Source: CBDAQA01 sp965198865 (GTDB taxonomy: Bacteria; Planctomycetota; Phycisphaerae; Tepidisphaerales; Tepidisphaeraceae). Taken from it: a stretch of 64,000 bases of DNA. This document shows positions 40,162 to 48,207 of this stretch, piece by piece. The notes beneath the pieces were generated by a model, which saw only the letters and a list, made by a program, of their open reading frames with translations, ran no database searches and was not told where the DNA came from. The stretch lies in assembly GCA_965198865.1 (NCBI GenBank), contig CBDAQA010000009.1, positions 1 through 64,000 of the forward strand, read 5' to 3'. The position numbers and the translations under genes were made by a program. Every line of letters starts with the position of its first letter. The first letter of the stretch is position 1.

Positions 40162-41784
40162 TCAGGCGACGCCGACGGTGAGCGGGGCGGTGCCGAGGCC
40201 GGCGGCGGCGGTGGACTGCTGGGAGATGGTCGCGAGGAGCTGGTAGGTGCCGGGGGCAGCCGTGGTGGGGAGCTTGGCCTTGAGGCGGAGGACGAGGGGC
40301 TTGCCGCCGGCCTTGATGCGGAGGGACCTGGTGACGGTGGCGGCGGCGACGGTGACGTGGATGCCGTCGAGCGTGAGGCCGACGGTGGCGGTGAGCTTGC
40401 CGGTGGCGTCGACGTTGCCGTCGTTGGCGAGGGTGAGCGTGTAGGTGACGGGGTGCCCGGGGACGACGGCTGAGGGCTTGGGGGCGGCGACGGCGACCGA
40501 CAGCGACACGGACGGGGCCGAGACCGTGACGGTGGGGCCGGCGGCGGCGGTGACGACGGTGCCGGCGACGTTGGTGGTGCGGGCCAGCAGGGTGAACGCG
40601 CCGGACGTGGCGGGCATCGTGCGGATGGGCACCGTGAGCTTCTGCTTGGCGCCGGGGGCGAGGTTCGTCCTGGGCTTGACGGTGGCCAGGAGCATGCCGG
40701 TGGCGGTGTCGGTCGAGCCGACGGGGACCGCGAAGATCTGGACGGTGTTGATGCCCTGGTTGGGGGTGGCCGTGGTGTTGGTCAGGGTGAGGGCGACGGA
40801 GCCGGTGGTCGGGTTGCCGACGACGAGGTTGGCGGGGACGGTGCTCTTGGTGACGGCGGGAAGGAGGCCGATCGTGGGGTCGACGACGGTGACGGCGAAC
40901 GTCTCGATGGCGGAGGAGCCATCGAGGCCGGTGGCGGTGACGGTGAGGCGTGCGGTGCCGGCGGCGACGGGGGCGTACGTGAGCGCGTCGCCATCGACGG
41001 CGGCGGTGACGACGGCGGGGTCGTCGCTGGTGACGGTGTAGGCGGCCACCTGGCGGACGGTGGCAACCGTGACGGCGTTGTCGTAGTCGAGCGGGGACCC
41101 GGCGGTGTAGTTGACGAGCGGGATGTCGTTGAAGGGGTTGCCGAGGGCGTAGGTGGGGACGGCGCTGATGGCGTCCATGACGGCCAGGCCGTTGCCGATC
41201 ACGGTGCCGAAGGTGGTGAAGCCGCCGTTCTGGCTATCGAGGTTGGAGGAGTTGTCGGCCACGTTGAAGAACCAGCCGTCGGTGGCGCTGTTGGGGTCGC
41301 CGTCGACCTTGGCCATGGCGATGGTGCCGCGGACGTTGGGGTGGGCGTCGCCGTACTCGTTGGGCACGGCCGAGCCGGCGATGATGGGGGACGAGGTGAG
41401 CGTGCCGTTGGCGGCGGCCGCGGCGGTGAAGGAGCCGCCCTGCCAGATGTCGAGGCCCGTGGTGTCGACCGAGCGGTGGACGAGGGAGTTGTCGTAGCTG
41501 CCGGCCGTCACGTAGGAGAGGAAGTTGGCGACGGTGAGCGGCGTGGTGCCGGGGGTGAGCTCGACGGGGATCAGGCCCATGCTGGTGTCGAAGAAGACGG
41601 TGTTGGCGGGGACGTCGGCGCCGGAGAAGTCGGCCGAGAGGTCGACCGTGGCGGCGGCCGCCCCGAGCTTGGCGGCGACGGCGGGCAGGGGGGTGGTGAC
41701 GGCGACGGACAGCAGCGTGCGCGGCTCGAGCGGCTCGAGGGGCGCGGGGCGGACGGCGGGGGTTCGGGTCGGTCGGTGGGTCAC
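40162..41784 (-). CDS. Secreted cyclophilin-type peptidyl-prolyl isomerase with Ig-like repeats
   Basis: 540 residues. The N-terminus APLEPLEPRTLLSVAV is the LEPR-XLL signature found on exported planctomycete proteins. The cyclophilin domain (about 55-235) shows NTVFFDTSMGLIPVELTPGTTPLTVANFLSYV, GTIAMAKVDGDPNSATDGWFFNVADNSSNLDSQNGGFTTFGTVIGNGLAVMDAI, the GTIAMA and NSATSQFF-like segments of PpiA relatives. The rest is beta-sandwich, Thr/Val/Ala-rich Ig or CARDB-like modules (about 250-540). Probably extracellular; isomerase activity is likely but the active-site Arg of classical cyclophilins (FHRVI) is replaced in the LVHRSVD segment. Confidence 0.85.
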   Translation of the reverse strand: MTHRPTRTPAVRPAPLEPLEPRTLLSVAVTTPLPAVAAKLGAAAATVDLSADFSGADVPANTVFFDTSMGLIPVELTPGTTPLTVANFLSYVTAGSYDNSLVHRSVDTTGLDIWQGGSFTAAAAANGTLTSSPIIAGSAVPNEYGDAHPNVRGTIAMAKVDGDPNSATDGWFFNVADNSSNLDSQNGGFTTFGTVIGNGLAVMDAISAVPTYALGNPFNDIPLVNYTAGSPLDYDNAVTVATVRQVAAYTVTSDDPAVVTAAVDGDALTYAPVAAGTARLTVTATGLDGSSAIETFAVTVVDPTIGLLPAVTKSTVPANLVVGNPTTGSVALTLTNTTATPNQGINTVQIFAVPVGSTDTATGMLLATVKPRTNLAPGAKQKLTVPIRTMPATSGAFTLLARTTNVAGTVVTAAAGPTVTVSAPSVSLSVAVAAPKPSAVVPGHPVTYTLTLANDGNVDATGKLTATVGLTLDGIHVTVAAATVTRSLRIKAGGKPLVLRLKAKLPTTAAPGTYQLLATISQQSTAAAGLGTAPLTVGVA

Positions 41785-41910
41785 GCGGGTCGGCTCCGGG
41801 GGGCGCGGGGTGGACGAGGGGGGACGCGTAGCACTACGCTAGACGCCAAACGGGGCCGGGCGATCGGCTGGGGCGGGCCGGCGACCGCTGGATTGTTCAT
41901 CGGCATCGGA

Positions 41911-41938
41911 TTGACACCCGTTTGGCCATCCCTATACT
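41911..41938 (+). promoter_or_regulatory. Promoter for tRNA-Thr / tuf
   Basis: TTGACA (41911-41916), 16-bp spacer, TATACT (41933-41938), about 50 bp upstream of the tRNA. Close to the sigma-70 consensus. Confidence 0.75.
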
Positions 41939-41989
41939 TTTCCCTCCCTGACGCTGCCGGTTCGCGCCCTGGCGTGGATCGACCGGCAC

Positions 41990-42061
41990 GCTGCCATAGC
42001 TCAGTGGTAGAGCGCCACATTGGTAATGTGGAGGTCCTGGGTTCAAGCCCCAGTGGCAGCT
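41990..42061 (+). tRNA. tRNA-Thr (anticodon GGT)
   Basis: Acceptor GCTGCCA pairs with TGGCAGC. D-arm GCTCAGTGGTAGAGC, anticodon stem CCACA/TGTGG with loop TTGGTAA, T-arm CTGGG-TTCAAGC-CCCAG. Discriminator T. CCA is not encoded. It is upstream of tuf, as in many bacteria. Confidence 0.95.
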
Positions 42062-42234
42062 TTGGCGGCACCGCGGCATTTGGCACCGCCCATGGGAAGG
42101 GTTCCCGTGGGCGGTGCCTAATGTCGGGGTGCCGAACTATGCGAGTGGTTTAGGCGACGCCTCCCGTGGATCGGCGGGGGTCGCCGGGCGGGTTCGACAA
42201 CCGCCGGTCAGTCTGACCTGATTTGGAGTTCCCC

Positions 42235-43431
<1,197 letters not shown>

Positions 43432-43436
43432 AGCAG

Positions 43437-43533
43437 AGTGCAGAACGACGAGTGCAGAATGCAGAATGAAGACGACGGTCGTTGACGTCCCCCCTTCGAT
43501 TCTGCATTCTGAATTCTGCGTTCACGGGAGTTA
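43437..43533. repeat. Inverted repeat family E, first copy
   Basis: GTGCAGAATGCAGAATGAAG faces CGATTCTGCATTCTG across about 30 bases, filling the tuf-rpmG gap. The same words recur in the rpmG-trnW gap (43709-43789). A lower-GC, direct-and-inverted repeat unlike the coding surroundings. Confidence 0.8.
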
Positions 43534-43535
43534 TC

Positions 43536-43700
43536 ATGGCCAAAGAGAACCGCGAGAACGTCTGGCTGCAATGCACCGAAACCGGCGATCTGAACTATCG
43601 CACTGAGATCAAGGTCGCCGGCGGCGTGCAGAAGATCGAGCTGATGAAGTACAGCAAGCGCCTTCGCCGGCACACGCTGCACAAGATCAAGCGGAAGTGA
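43536..43700 (+). CDS. rpmG: 50S ribosomal protein L33
   Basis: 54 residues from the ATG at 43536, with GGGAG eight bases upstream; the longer frame would translate the intergenic repeat. Typical L33: KENRENVWLQCTETGDLNYRTEIKV, then KYSKRLRRHTLHKIKRK. The zinc-binding Cys pairs of C+ L33 are absent (only one Cys), so this is the zinc-free form. Part of the large ribosomal subunit. Confidence 0.93.
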   Translation: MAKENRENVWLQCTETGDLNYRTEIKVAGGVQKIELMKYSKRLRRHTLHKIKRK

Positions 43701-43708
43701 GCTTGGGA

Positions 43709-43789
43709 AGTGCAGAGTGATGAGTGCAGAATGAAGGCAAAGGACGGCAAGATGCTGGTCTTCATTCTGCATTCCGAACTCTGCACTTG
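43709..43789. repeat. Inverted repeat family E, second copy
   Basis: GTGCAGAGTGATGAGTGCAG then AATGAAG pairs with CTTCATTCTGCATTCC and GAACTCTGCAC. The arms of about 27 bp enclose some 25 bases. Probably a mobile hairpin element of the same kind as at 43437. Confidence 0.8.
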
Positions 43790-43795
43790 CCGATT

Positions 43796-43868
43796 ACGCC
43801 AGTAGCTCAATTGGCAGAGCAGCCGTCTCCAAAGCGGCAGGTTGTAGGTTCAAGTCCTACCTGGCGTG
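43796..43868 (+). tRNA. tRNA-Trp (anticodon CCA)
   Basis: Acceptor ACGCCAG/CTGGCGT, D-arm GCTCAATTGGCAGAGC, anticodon stem GCCGT/GCGGC with loop CTCCAAA, T-arm TAGG-TTCAAGT-CCTA. Discriminator G. Lies between rpmG and secE, its common position. Confidence 0.95.
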
Positions 43869-43901
43869 TTCCCCGCAGCGACCCTGACGTGAGTGACCGC
43901 G

Positions 43902-44438
43902 ATGGCTAAAGGTGAGATTGTTCCCGGCAACGGTGCCGCCCCCGCGGTGGACGATGCCGACGGCGACGACGCCGTCGTCGCCACGCCCAAGGGTGGCCGG
44001 CCCATCGTCAGGCCGTCGGTCGACGGGTCCGGCTTCTTCACCATCTACAAGAAGGGGCAGGGGAAGTGGACCCGGCTCGGGACCGTGTTCGCCGCGGCCG
44101 CCCTGGGTTTGCTGACGGCGTACAACCTCTACATCTACGCCCAGCCCTACCTCCCGATCGAGAACCCGGCTGCGGCCCGCCGGTGGGTGATGGTCGCTTG
44201 TGCGCTGTTCCTGGCCGGGTTCGCCGTGCTTGCGTTCTGGCTGTCGAACAAGCCGCGCAACGTCGACTTCCTCATCGCGACCGACAGCGAGATGAAGAAG
44301 GTGAACTGGACCACCAAGGGCGAGCTGTTCGGCTCGACGTACGTGGTCGTGCTGTTCCTGGTCTTCATCGCCCTGTTCCTGTTCGCCGTCGACCTGGTCT
44401 TCCACCAGTTCTTCCACCTGATCCGGGTGTTGCAGTAG
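43902..44438 (+). CDS. secE: Preprotein translocase subunit SecE
   Basis: 178 residues from the ATG at 43902 (an ATG nine bases upstream is possible). An acidic N-terminus (DDADGDDAVVATPKGG) is followed by two extra membrane helices (about 60-78 and 95-115). Then comes the conserved SecE module: amphipathic helix DFLIATDSEMKKVNWTTKGELFGSTYVVV and the C-terminal membrane helix (about 148-168, FLVFIALFLFAVDLVF). Length and three helices match the E. coli-type long SecE. Works with SecY/SecG in protein export. Confidence 0.93.
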   Translation: MAKGEIVPGNGAAPAVDDADGDDAVVATPKGGRPIVRPSVDGSGFFTIYKKGQGKWTRLGTVFAAAALGLLTAYNLYIYAQPYLPIENPAAARRWVMVACALFLAGFAVLAFWLSNKPRNVDFLIATDSEMKKVNWTTKGELFGSTYVVVLFLVFIALFLFAVDLVFHQFFHLIRVLQ

Positions 44439-44441
44439 ACT

Positions 44442-44537
44442 GTCAGTTGTCCGTTGTCCGTCGTCAGTTGCGTGACGGTGAGCGACGGGTCGCTTTCGTC
44501 CCCTTCGACTGGCCACTGACCACCAACAACTGACCCC
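44442..44537. repeat. Imperfect inverted repeat between secE and nusG
   Basis: GTCAGTTGTCCGTTGTCCGT near the left end faces CACTGACCACCAACAACTGAC (split CACTGACCACC, AACAACTGAC) near the right end. Same style of gap-filling hairpin as family E but a different sequence. Confidence 0.6.
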
Positions 44538-44538
44538 T

Positions 44539-45081
44539 ATGCAATTCTTCGTCCTGCGAGTCGCCAGCAACAAAGAGGACCGCGTCCGCGACGCCCTCAC
44601 CCGCAAGGTCCGCATTGAGGGGCTCGAGGCCCAGGTCGGCCGGATCCTGGTCCCCATCGAACGCGTCCGCTCGATGAAGGGGGGCGTCAAGAAGGAGTCG
44701 GACCGCAAGCTCTATCCCGGCTACGTCTTCACCGAACTGGAACTGGACAAGACCGGGATGATCCCCGAGAAGGTCTGGTTCATGATCAAGGAGACCGAGG
44801 GGGTCGGCGACTTCATCGGCTCCAACGGCAAGCCGACGCCCATGTCCGTCAAGGACCAGGCCAAGATGCTCGAGGAGGCCGAGCGTCCCGACGACGCCCC
44901 CAGCCTCAAGACCGAGTACAAGAAGGGCGACAAGGTCAAGGTCAACGACGGCCCGTTCCAGAACTTCGAGGGCGAGGTCGACGAGATCCTGGGCGACCAG
45001 GGGAAGGTCCGATTGATCACGACGATCTTCGGTCGGCCTACGCCGTTGGAGTTGGAGTATTGGCAGATCGAGAAGGTCTAG
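44539..45081 (+). CDS. nusG: Transcription termination/antitermination factor NusG
   Basis: 180 residues. NGN domain: MQFFVLRVASNKEDRVRDAL, RKLYPGYVFTEL, VWFMIKETEGVGDFIGSNGKPTPM. A linker follows, then the KOW domain KKGDKVKVNDGPFQNFEGEVDEILGDQGKVRLITTIFGRPTPLELEYWQIEKV. Binds RNA polymerase and couples it to Rho and the ribosome. Unlike most bacteria, it is not followed here by rplK, rplA, rplJ and rplL. Confidence 0.96.
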   Translation: MQFFVLRVASNKEDRVRDALTRKVRIEGLEAQVGRILVPIERVRSMKGGVKKESDRKLYPGYVFTELELDKTGMIPEKVWFMIKETEGVGDFIGSNGKPTPMSVKDQAKMLEEAERPDDAPSLKTEYKKGDKVKVNDGPFQNFEGEVDEILGDQGKVRLITTIFGRPTPLELEYWQIEKV

Positions 45082-45082
45082 A

Positions 45083-45345
45083 CCTGAGCGTAGCCGTACT
45101 CGGCCGAGTCGAAGGGCCTGGCCGGCAGAGGGCGACGCGCGGTTTCGCCAGTCGGTTCAGCAGTCGAAGCCTTCGAACTGAAGTCGATGCACCAGTCGAT
45201 TTGCGAACCGCCGGTGATAGATACGAACATAAATGCCCGATCGACCCAACCCTGAGCCCGACCCATCACCCCCCTCGGCGAGCCACATGTCGCCCTCTCC
45301 TCGGCCAGACCCTTCGACTCCGCCGAGTACGGCATCGCTCAGGGT
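45083..45345. repeat. Dispersed repeat family F, inverted pair 1
   Basis: The arm at 45083-45142 (CTGAGCGTAGCCGTACTCGG, then CGAGTCGAAGGGCCTGGCC) is inverted as 45272-45345 (CCAGACCCTTCGACTCCGCC, GAGTACGGCATCGCTCAGG). The second arm overlaps the start of the next gene. Pair 2 is at 52508-52830. Confidence 0.8.
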
Positions 45346-46645
45346 CCTGATCGTCGCCGAGGCCTGCAACCCCGAGTTCGTCAGCGTTCCGCTGATCGGC
45401 TGGTCCCACGCCGAGGCGCTCCGGCGACGCCCTGACCTTCAGGTCCACATCGTCACGCAAGTCCGCAACGTCGGAGCCCTCGAGCGGGCGGGCCTCAAGT
45501 CCGGCGTCGACTTCACGCCCATCGATACCGAGCGCTTCACGCGCCCCGCCTACTGGCTGGCCGACAAGCTCCGCGGCGGGAAGGGCAAGGGCTGGACGAC
45601 GCTGGCCGCGATCAACTCGATGGTCTACTCGCAGTTTGAACGGCTGATCTGGAATGCCTTTGGCGCCCGCCTCAAGGCTGGCGAGTTCGACGTCGTCCAC
45701 CGCATAACGCCGCTCAGCCCCATCGGCACCAGCTCGGTCGCCCGCAAGTGCCGCCGGATCGGCGTGCCGTTCGTGATGGGCCCGATGAACGGCGGCGTCC
45801 CCTGGCCGACGCAGTTCAACGCCGCCCGCCGGCAGGAGAAGGAGTGGCTCAGCTACGTGCGCGGGCTGGCCCACCTGATGCCCGGCGTACACGCCTTCCG
45901 CCGCAACGCGTCGACCCTGCTAATCGCCTCGCGCAACGTGTGGGAGCAGATGTCGCCCGCCCACCGCGGGAAGATGTTTTACGTGCCCGAGAACGCGATC
46001 GACCCGGCTCGCTTTCCGCCCCCGGCGGAGCGGTCGTACGACCCCGCGCAGCCCCTCCGCGTCGCCTTCGTGGGCCGGCTCGTGCCCTACAAGGGGGCCG
46101 ACATGCTGATGGAGGCCGCCGCCCCCCTGATCCGCGAGGGCAAGGTCCACCTCACGATCGCCGGCAACGGCCCGCAGCTGGAGGACCTGAAGCGTCAAGC
46201 CGCCGCCCTGAATCTGCCGGGCGGCCTCGACATCCCCGGCTGGGTCGATCACAAGGCCGTCGCGGCCACGTTCGCGGCCGCCGACATCTTCGCCTTCCCC
46301 AGCGTCCGCGAGTTCGGCGGCGGCGTGGTGCTGGAGGCGATGGCCGTGGGTTGCGTCCCGATGGTCGTCGACTACGCCGGCCCGGCCGAACTGGTCACCG
46401 ACGCCACCGGCTACCGCGTCCCGCTGGGCTCGCGGGAGCAGATCGTCGAACGCTTTCGGACGCTGTTGACGCAGTTGGCCGCCGACCGTTCGCCGTTGAA
46501 GGGGATGTCGAAGGCGACCATCCGGCGGGCCCGGGAGCAATTCACCTGGGACGTTAAGGCCGACCAGTCTGTTCAGGTCTACCGCTGGCTGAAGGGGCAG
46601 GGCGAGAAGCCGGCGTTCCCGATGCCGACGCCCGACCCGAGGTGA
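45233..46645 (+). CDS. GT4-family glycosyltransferase
   Basis: Up to 470 residues; the start is uncertain. The ATG at 45233 and the ATG at 45287 both translate repeat family F (Pro/Ser-rich lead), and the conserved fold begins only at LRVLIVAEACNPEFVSVPLIGWSHAEAL (about residue 36). The C-terminal Rossmann half shows RVAFVGRLVPYKGADMLMEAAAPL, VHLTIAGNGPQLEDLKRQA and the EX7E motif region SVREFGGGVVLEAMAVGCVPMVVDYAGPAEL. Retaining GT-B enzyme of the GT4 type, probably in surface polysaccharide synthesis. It stands where ribosomal protein genes usually follow nusG. Confidence 0.88.
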   Translation: MPDRPNPEPDPSPPSASHMSPSPRPDPSTPPSTASLRVLIVAEACNPEFVSVPLIGWSHAEALRRRPDLQVHIVTQVRNVGALERAGLKSGVDFTPIDTERFTRPAYWLADKLRGGKGKGWTTLAAINSMVYSQFERLIWNAFGARLKAGEFDVVHRITPLSPIGTSSVARKCRRIGVPFVMGPMNGGVPWPTQFNAARRQEKEWLSYVRGLAHLMPGVHAFRRNASTLLIASRNVWEQMSPAHRGKMFYVPENAIDPARFPPPAERSYDPAQPLRVAFVGRLVPYKGADMLMEAAAPLIREGKVHLTIAGNGPQLEDLKRQAAALNLPGGLDIPGWVDHKAVAATFAAADIFAFPSVREFGGGVVLEAMAVGCVPMVVDYAGPAELVTDATGYRVPLGSREQIVERFRTLLTQLAADRSPLKGMSKATIRRAREQFTWDVKADQSVQVYRWLKGQGEKPAFPMPTPDPR

Positions 46646-46736
46646 GGAAGAAAGAGCGGCCAGCAACCACACGGATGAACACGAATCGGGCCGGCCCTCC
46701 CCGGTTCAAAAAGTCCGGCGAGTGCCGACGCCGCCC

Positions 46737-46765
46737 TTGCGACGCGGCGTACCTTCCCCTATAGT
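46737..46765 (+). promoter_or_regulatory. Promoter for rpmB
   Basis: TTGCGA (46737-46742), 17-bp spacer, TATAGT (46760-46765), some 30 bp upstream of the rpmB start. Confidence 0.6.
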
Positions 46766-46796
46766 GCCCGGCTCGATTTTGCGAATGAGGATCCGT

Positions 46797-47063
46797 ATGC
46801 CCTGCGTCTGCTATTTCACCGGCAAGAAGACCACCTTCGGCAACCAGATCACGCACCGCGGCAAGGCCAAGTACCTCGGTGGCGTCGGCACGAAGGTGAC
46901 CGGCATCACCGCCCGGACGTTCAAGCCGAACATCCAGAAGGTCCGCGCCGTCATCGACGGCCGCATCGTCCGGATCAAGGTCAGCGCCAAGGCCATCAAG
47001 GCTGGGCTGGTCGTGAAGCCGGTCCGCCGGAAGTACACCAAGCCGACCGCCGTCGCCGCTTGA
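46797..47063 (+). CDS. rpmB: 50S ribosomal protein L28
   Basis: 88 residues from the ATG at 46797, with GAGG seven bases upstream. Typical L28: CYFTGKKTTFGNQITHRGKAKYLGGVGTKVTGITARTFKPNIQKVRAVIDGRIVRIKVSAKAIKAGLV. The usual first Cys-motif (MSRxCxxTGKxPxxGNxxSHS) is present in modified form. Component of the large subunit. A monocistronic unit with its own promoter, followed 96 bp later by gatC. Confidence 0.93.
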   Translation: MPCVCYFTGKKTTFGNQITHRGKAKYLGGVGTKVTGITARTFKPNIQKVRAVIDGRIVRIKVSAKAIKAGLVVKPVRRKYTKPTAVAA

Positions 47064-47159
47064 GGTGGACGGGGTGCATCGTGGAACACAAGATCGAGGA
47101 CGGGCCGCGCGCCGCGGCCCGTTCTTGCGTTTACTGCCGCCCGCTTACCGTACACGCCC

Positions 47160-47477
47160 ATGCCCGAACAGCAGATCACCCTTGAGCAGGTGGCCCACGT
47201 CGCCACGCTGGCTCGCCTCGCCCTCCCGCCCGAGCGGCTCGCCACCCTGACCAGTCAACTCGAGTCCATCCTCGAATACGTCGCCAAGATCGGCGAGGTC
47301 GACACGGCCGGCGTCGAGCCGATGGCCCACGCGCTGCCGCTGCACAACGTCCTCCGCGAGGACGTGGTCGAGCCGAGCCTGCCGCTGGAGAAGGTGCTGC
47401 AGAACGCGCCGGACACGGATGGGCCGTTCTTCAAGGTGCCGAAGGTGATCGGCGGGGATGAAGACTCGGCGGGGTGA
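47160..47477 (+). CDS. gatC: Aspartyl/glutamyl-tRNA amidotransferase subunit C
   Basis: 105 residues. Typical GatC: ITLEQVAHVATLARLALPPERLATLTSQLESILEYVAKIGEVDTAGVEPMAHALPLHNVLREDVVEPSLPLEKVLQNAPDTDGPFFKVPKVI. It stabilises the GatA-GatB complex that converts Glu-tRNAGln or Asp-tRNAAsn to the amidated form. gatA and gatB are not adjacent. A short Asp/Gly-rich tail follows the last conserved residues. Confidence 0.94.
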   Translation: MPEQQITLEQVAHVATLARLALPPERLATLTSQLESILEYVAKIGEVDTAGVEPMAHALPLHNVLREDVVEPSLPLEKVLQNAPDTDGPFFKVPKVIGGDEDSAG

Positions 47478-47535
47478 GCACAGGCAGAGCCCAGCGGCTC
47501 CGCCGCGGTTGTCGGAACAACGACGAACAGCCGAA

Positions 47536-48165
47536 TCAGCGAGTTGCCGCACCGGCGGGCACCGGTTCGGCGATCCCCTGCATCCAGTAGATCACGTCGT
47601 TCTGCGTGTCATTGATGGCAACGCCGACTTCGTAGGTGTATTGCGTCGTGCCATCTACCACTTCGTGGCCCAAGGCCATCGTGTAGACCACGTACGTCTC
47701 GGGCAAAAACCAACCACCGGGCCCGTCGCCGACGAAGAACTGGTGATAGTCGGTGGGACCATGGTAGTAGCCCGACTCCTGCGTGGATCCACGAGCCGTG
47801 GAAAGTGCTGCCGGTGCGCAGCGAGAGACGATCGCTGCGACGTCTGCTGCGGGCAGGGTGCACCGTAGCTGGAGGCTCACGTCGCCGGGGGGCGTCCAGT
47901 AGGAGAATCGTGTGTTCTGGGCCGCCGGTGGCAGCACCGTCGGGAAGACGGCTAATAGGTTGGTGTTGGCCGGCCGATCGGCGGCGATCCGACGGTATCC
48001 GCTCGCAATGGAGGCATAGCGTTGCGGCCAGGTGATCTGCCAGAAGACGCCGTCAAACGTCCGGTAGACCAGCGCCGCTGCGATCACCGGTACGCCGAGC
48101 ACGACCACCCAAATGGCCGTTCGACGCCTTACGGTTTCGGGCATGTTCGTTGGGGTTGGCCGCAT
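47536..48165 (-). CDS. Membrane-anchored hypothetical protein
   Basis: 209 residues (Met8, at 48144, is an alternative start). One N-terminal membrane helix (about 16-35, TAIWVVVLGVPVIAAALVY), then a periplasmic domain without known motifs: TFDGVFWQITWPQRYASIASGYRRIAADRP, DVSLQLRCTLPAADVAAIVSRCAP, SGYYHGPTDYHQFFVGDGPGGWFLPETYVVYTMA. The end, EVGVAINDTQNDVIYWMQGIAEPV, is also unassigned. Convergent with gatC and downstream of uvrD on the same strand. Function unknown. Confidence 0.75.
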   Translation of the reverse strand: MRPTPTNMPETVRRRTAIWVVVLGVPVIAAALVYRTFDGVFWQITWPQRYASIASGYRRIAADRPANTNLLAVFPTVLPPAAQNTRFSYWTPPGDVSLQLRCTLPAADVAAIVSRCAPAALSTARGSTQESGYYHGPTDYHQFFVGDGPGGWFLPETYVVYTMALGHEVVDGTTQYTYEVGVAINDTQNDVIYWMQGIAEPVPAGAATR

Positions 48166-48207
48166 GTGTCCGAACTATGGGAAAGGCGTCAGGTGCGACG
48201 GGGCCGC

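Noticed and set aside
40132..40162. Short tandem GGATCTGGCGGATCTGTC words as a minisatellite
   Set aside because: Only about three imperfect units; it may simply be part of the neighbouring dispersed repeat.
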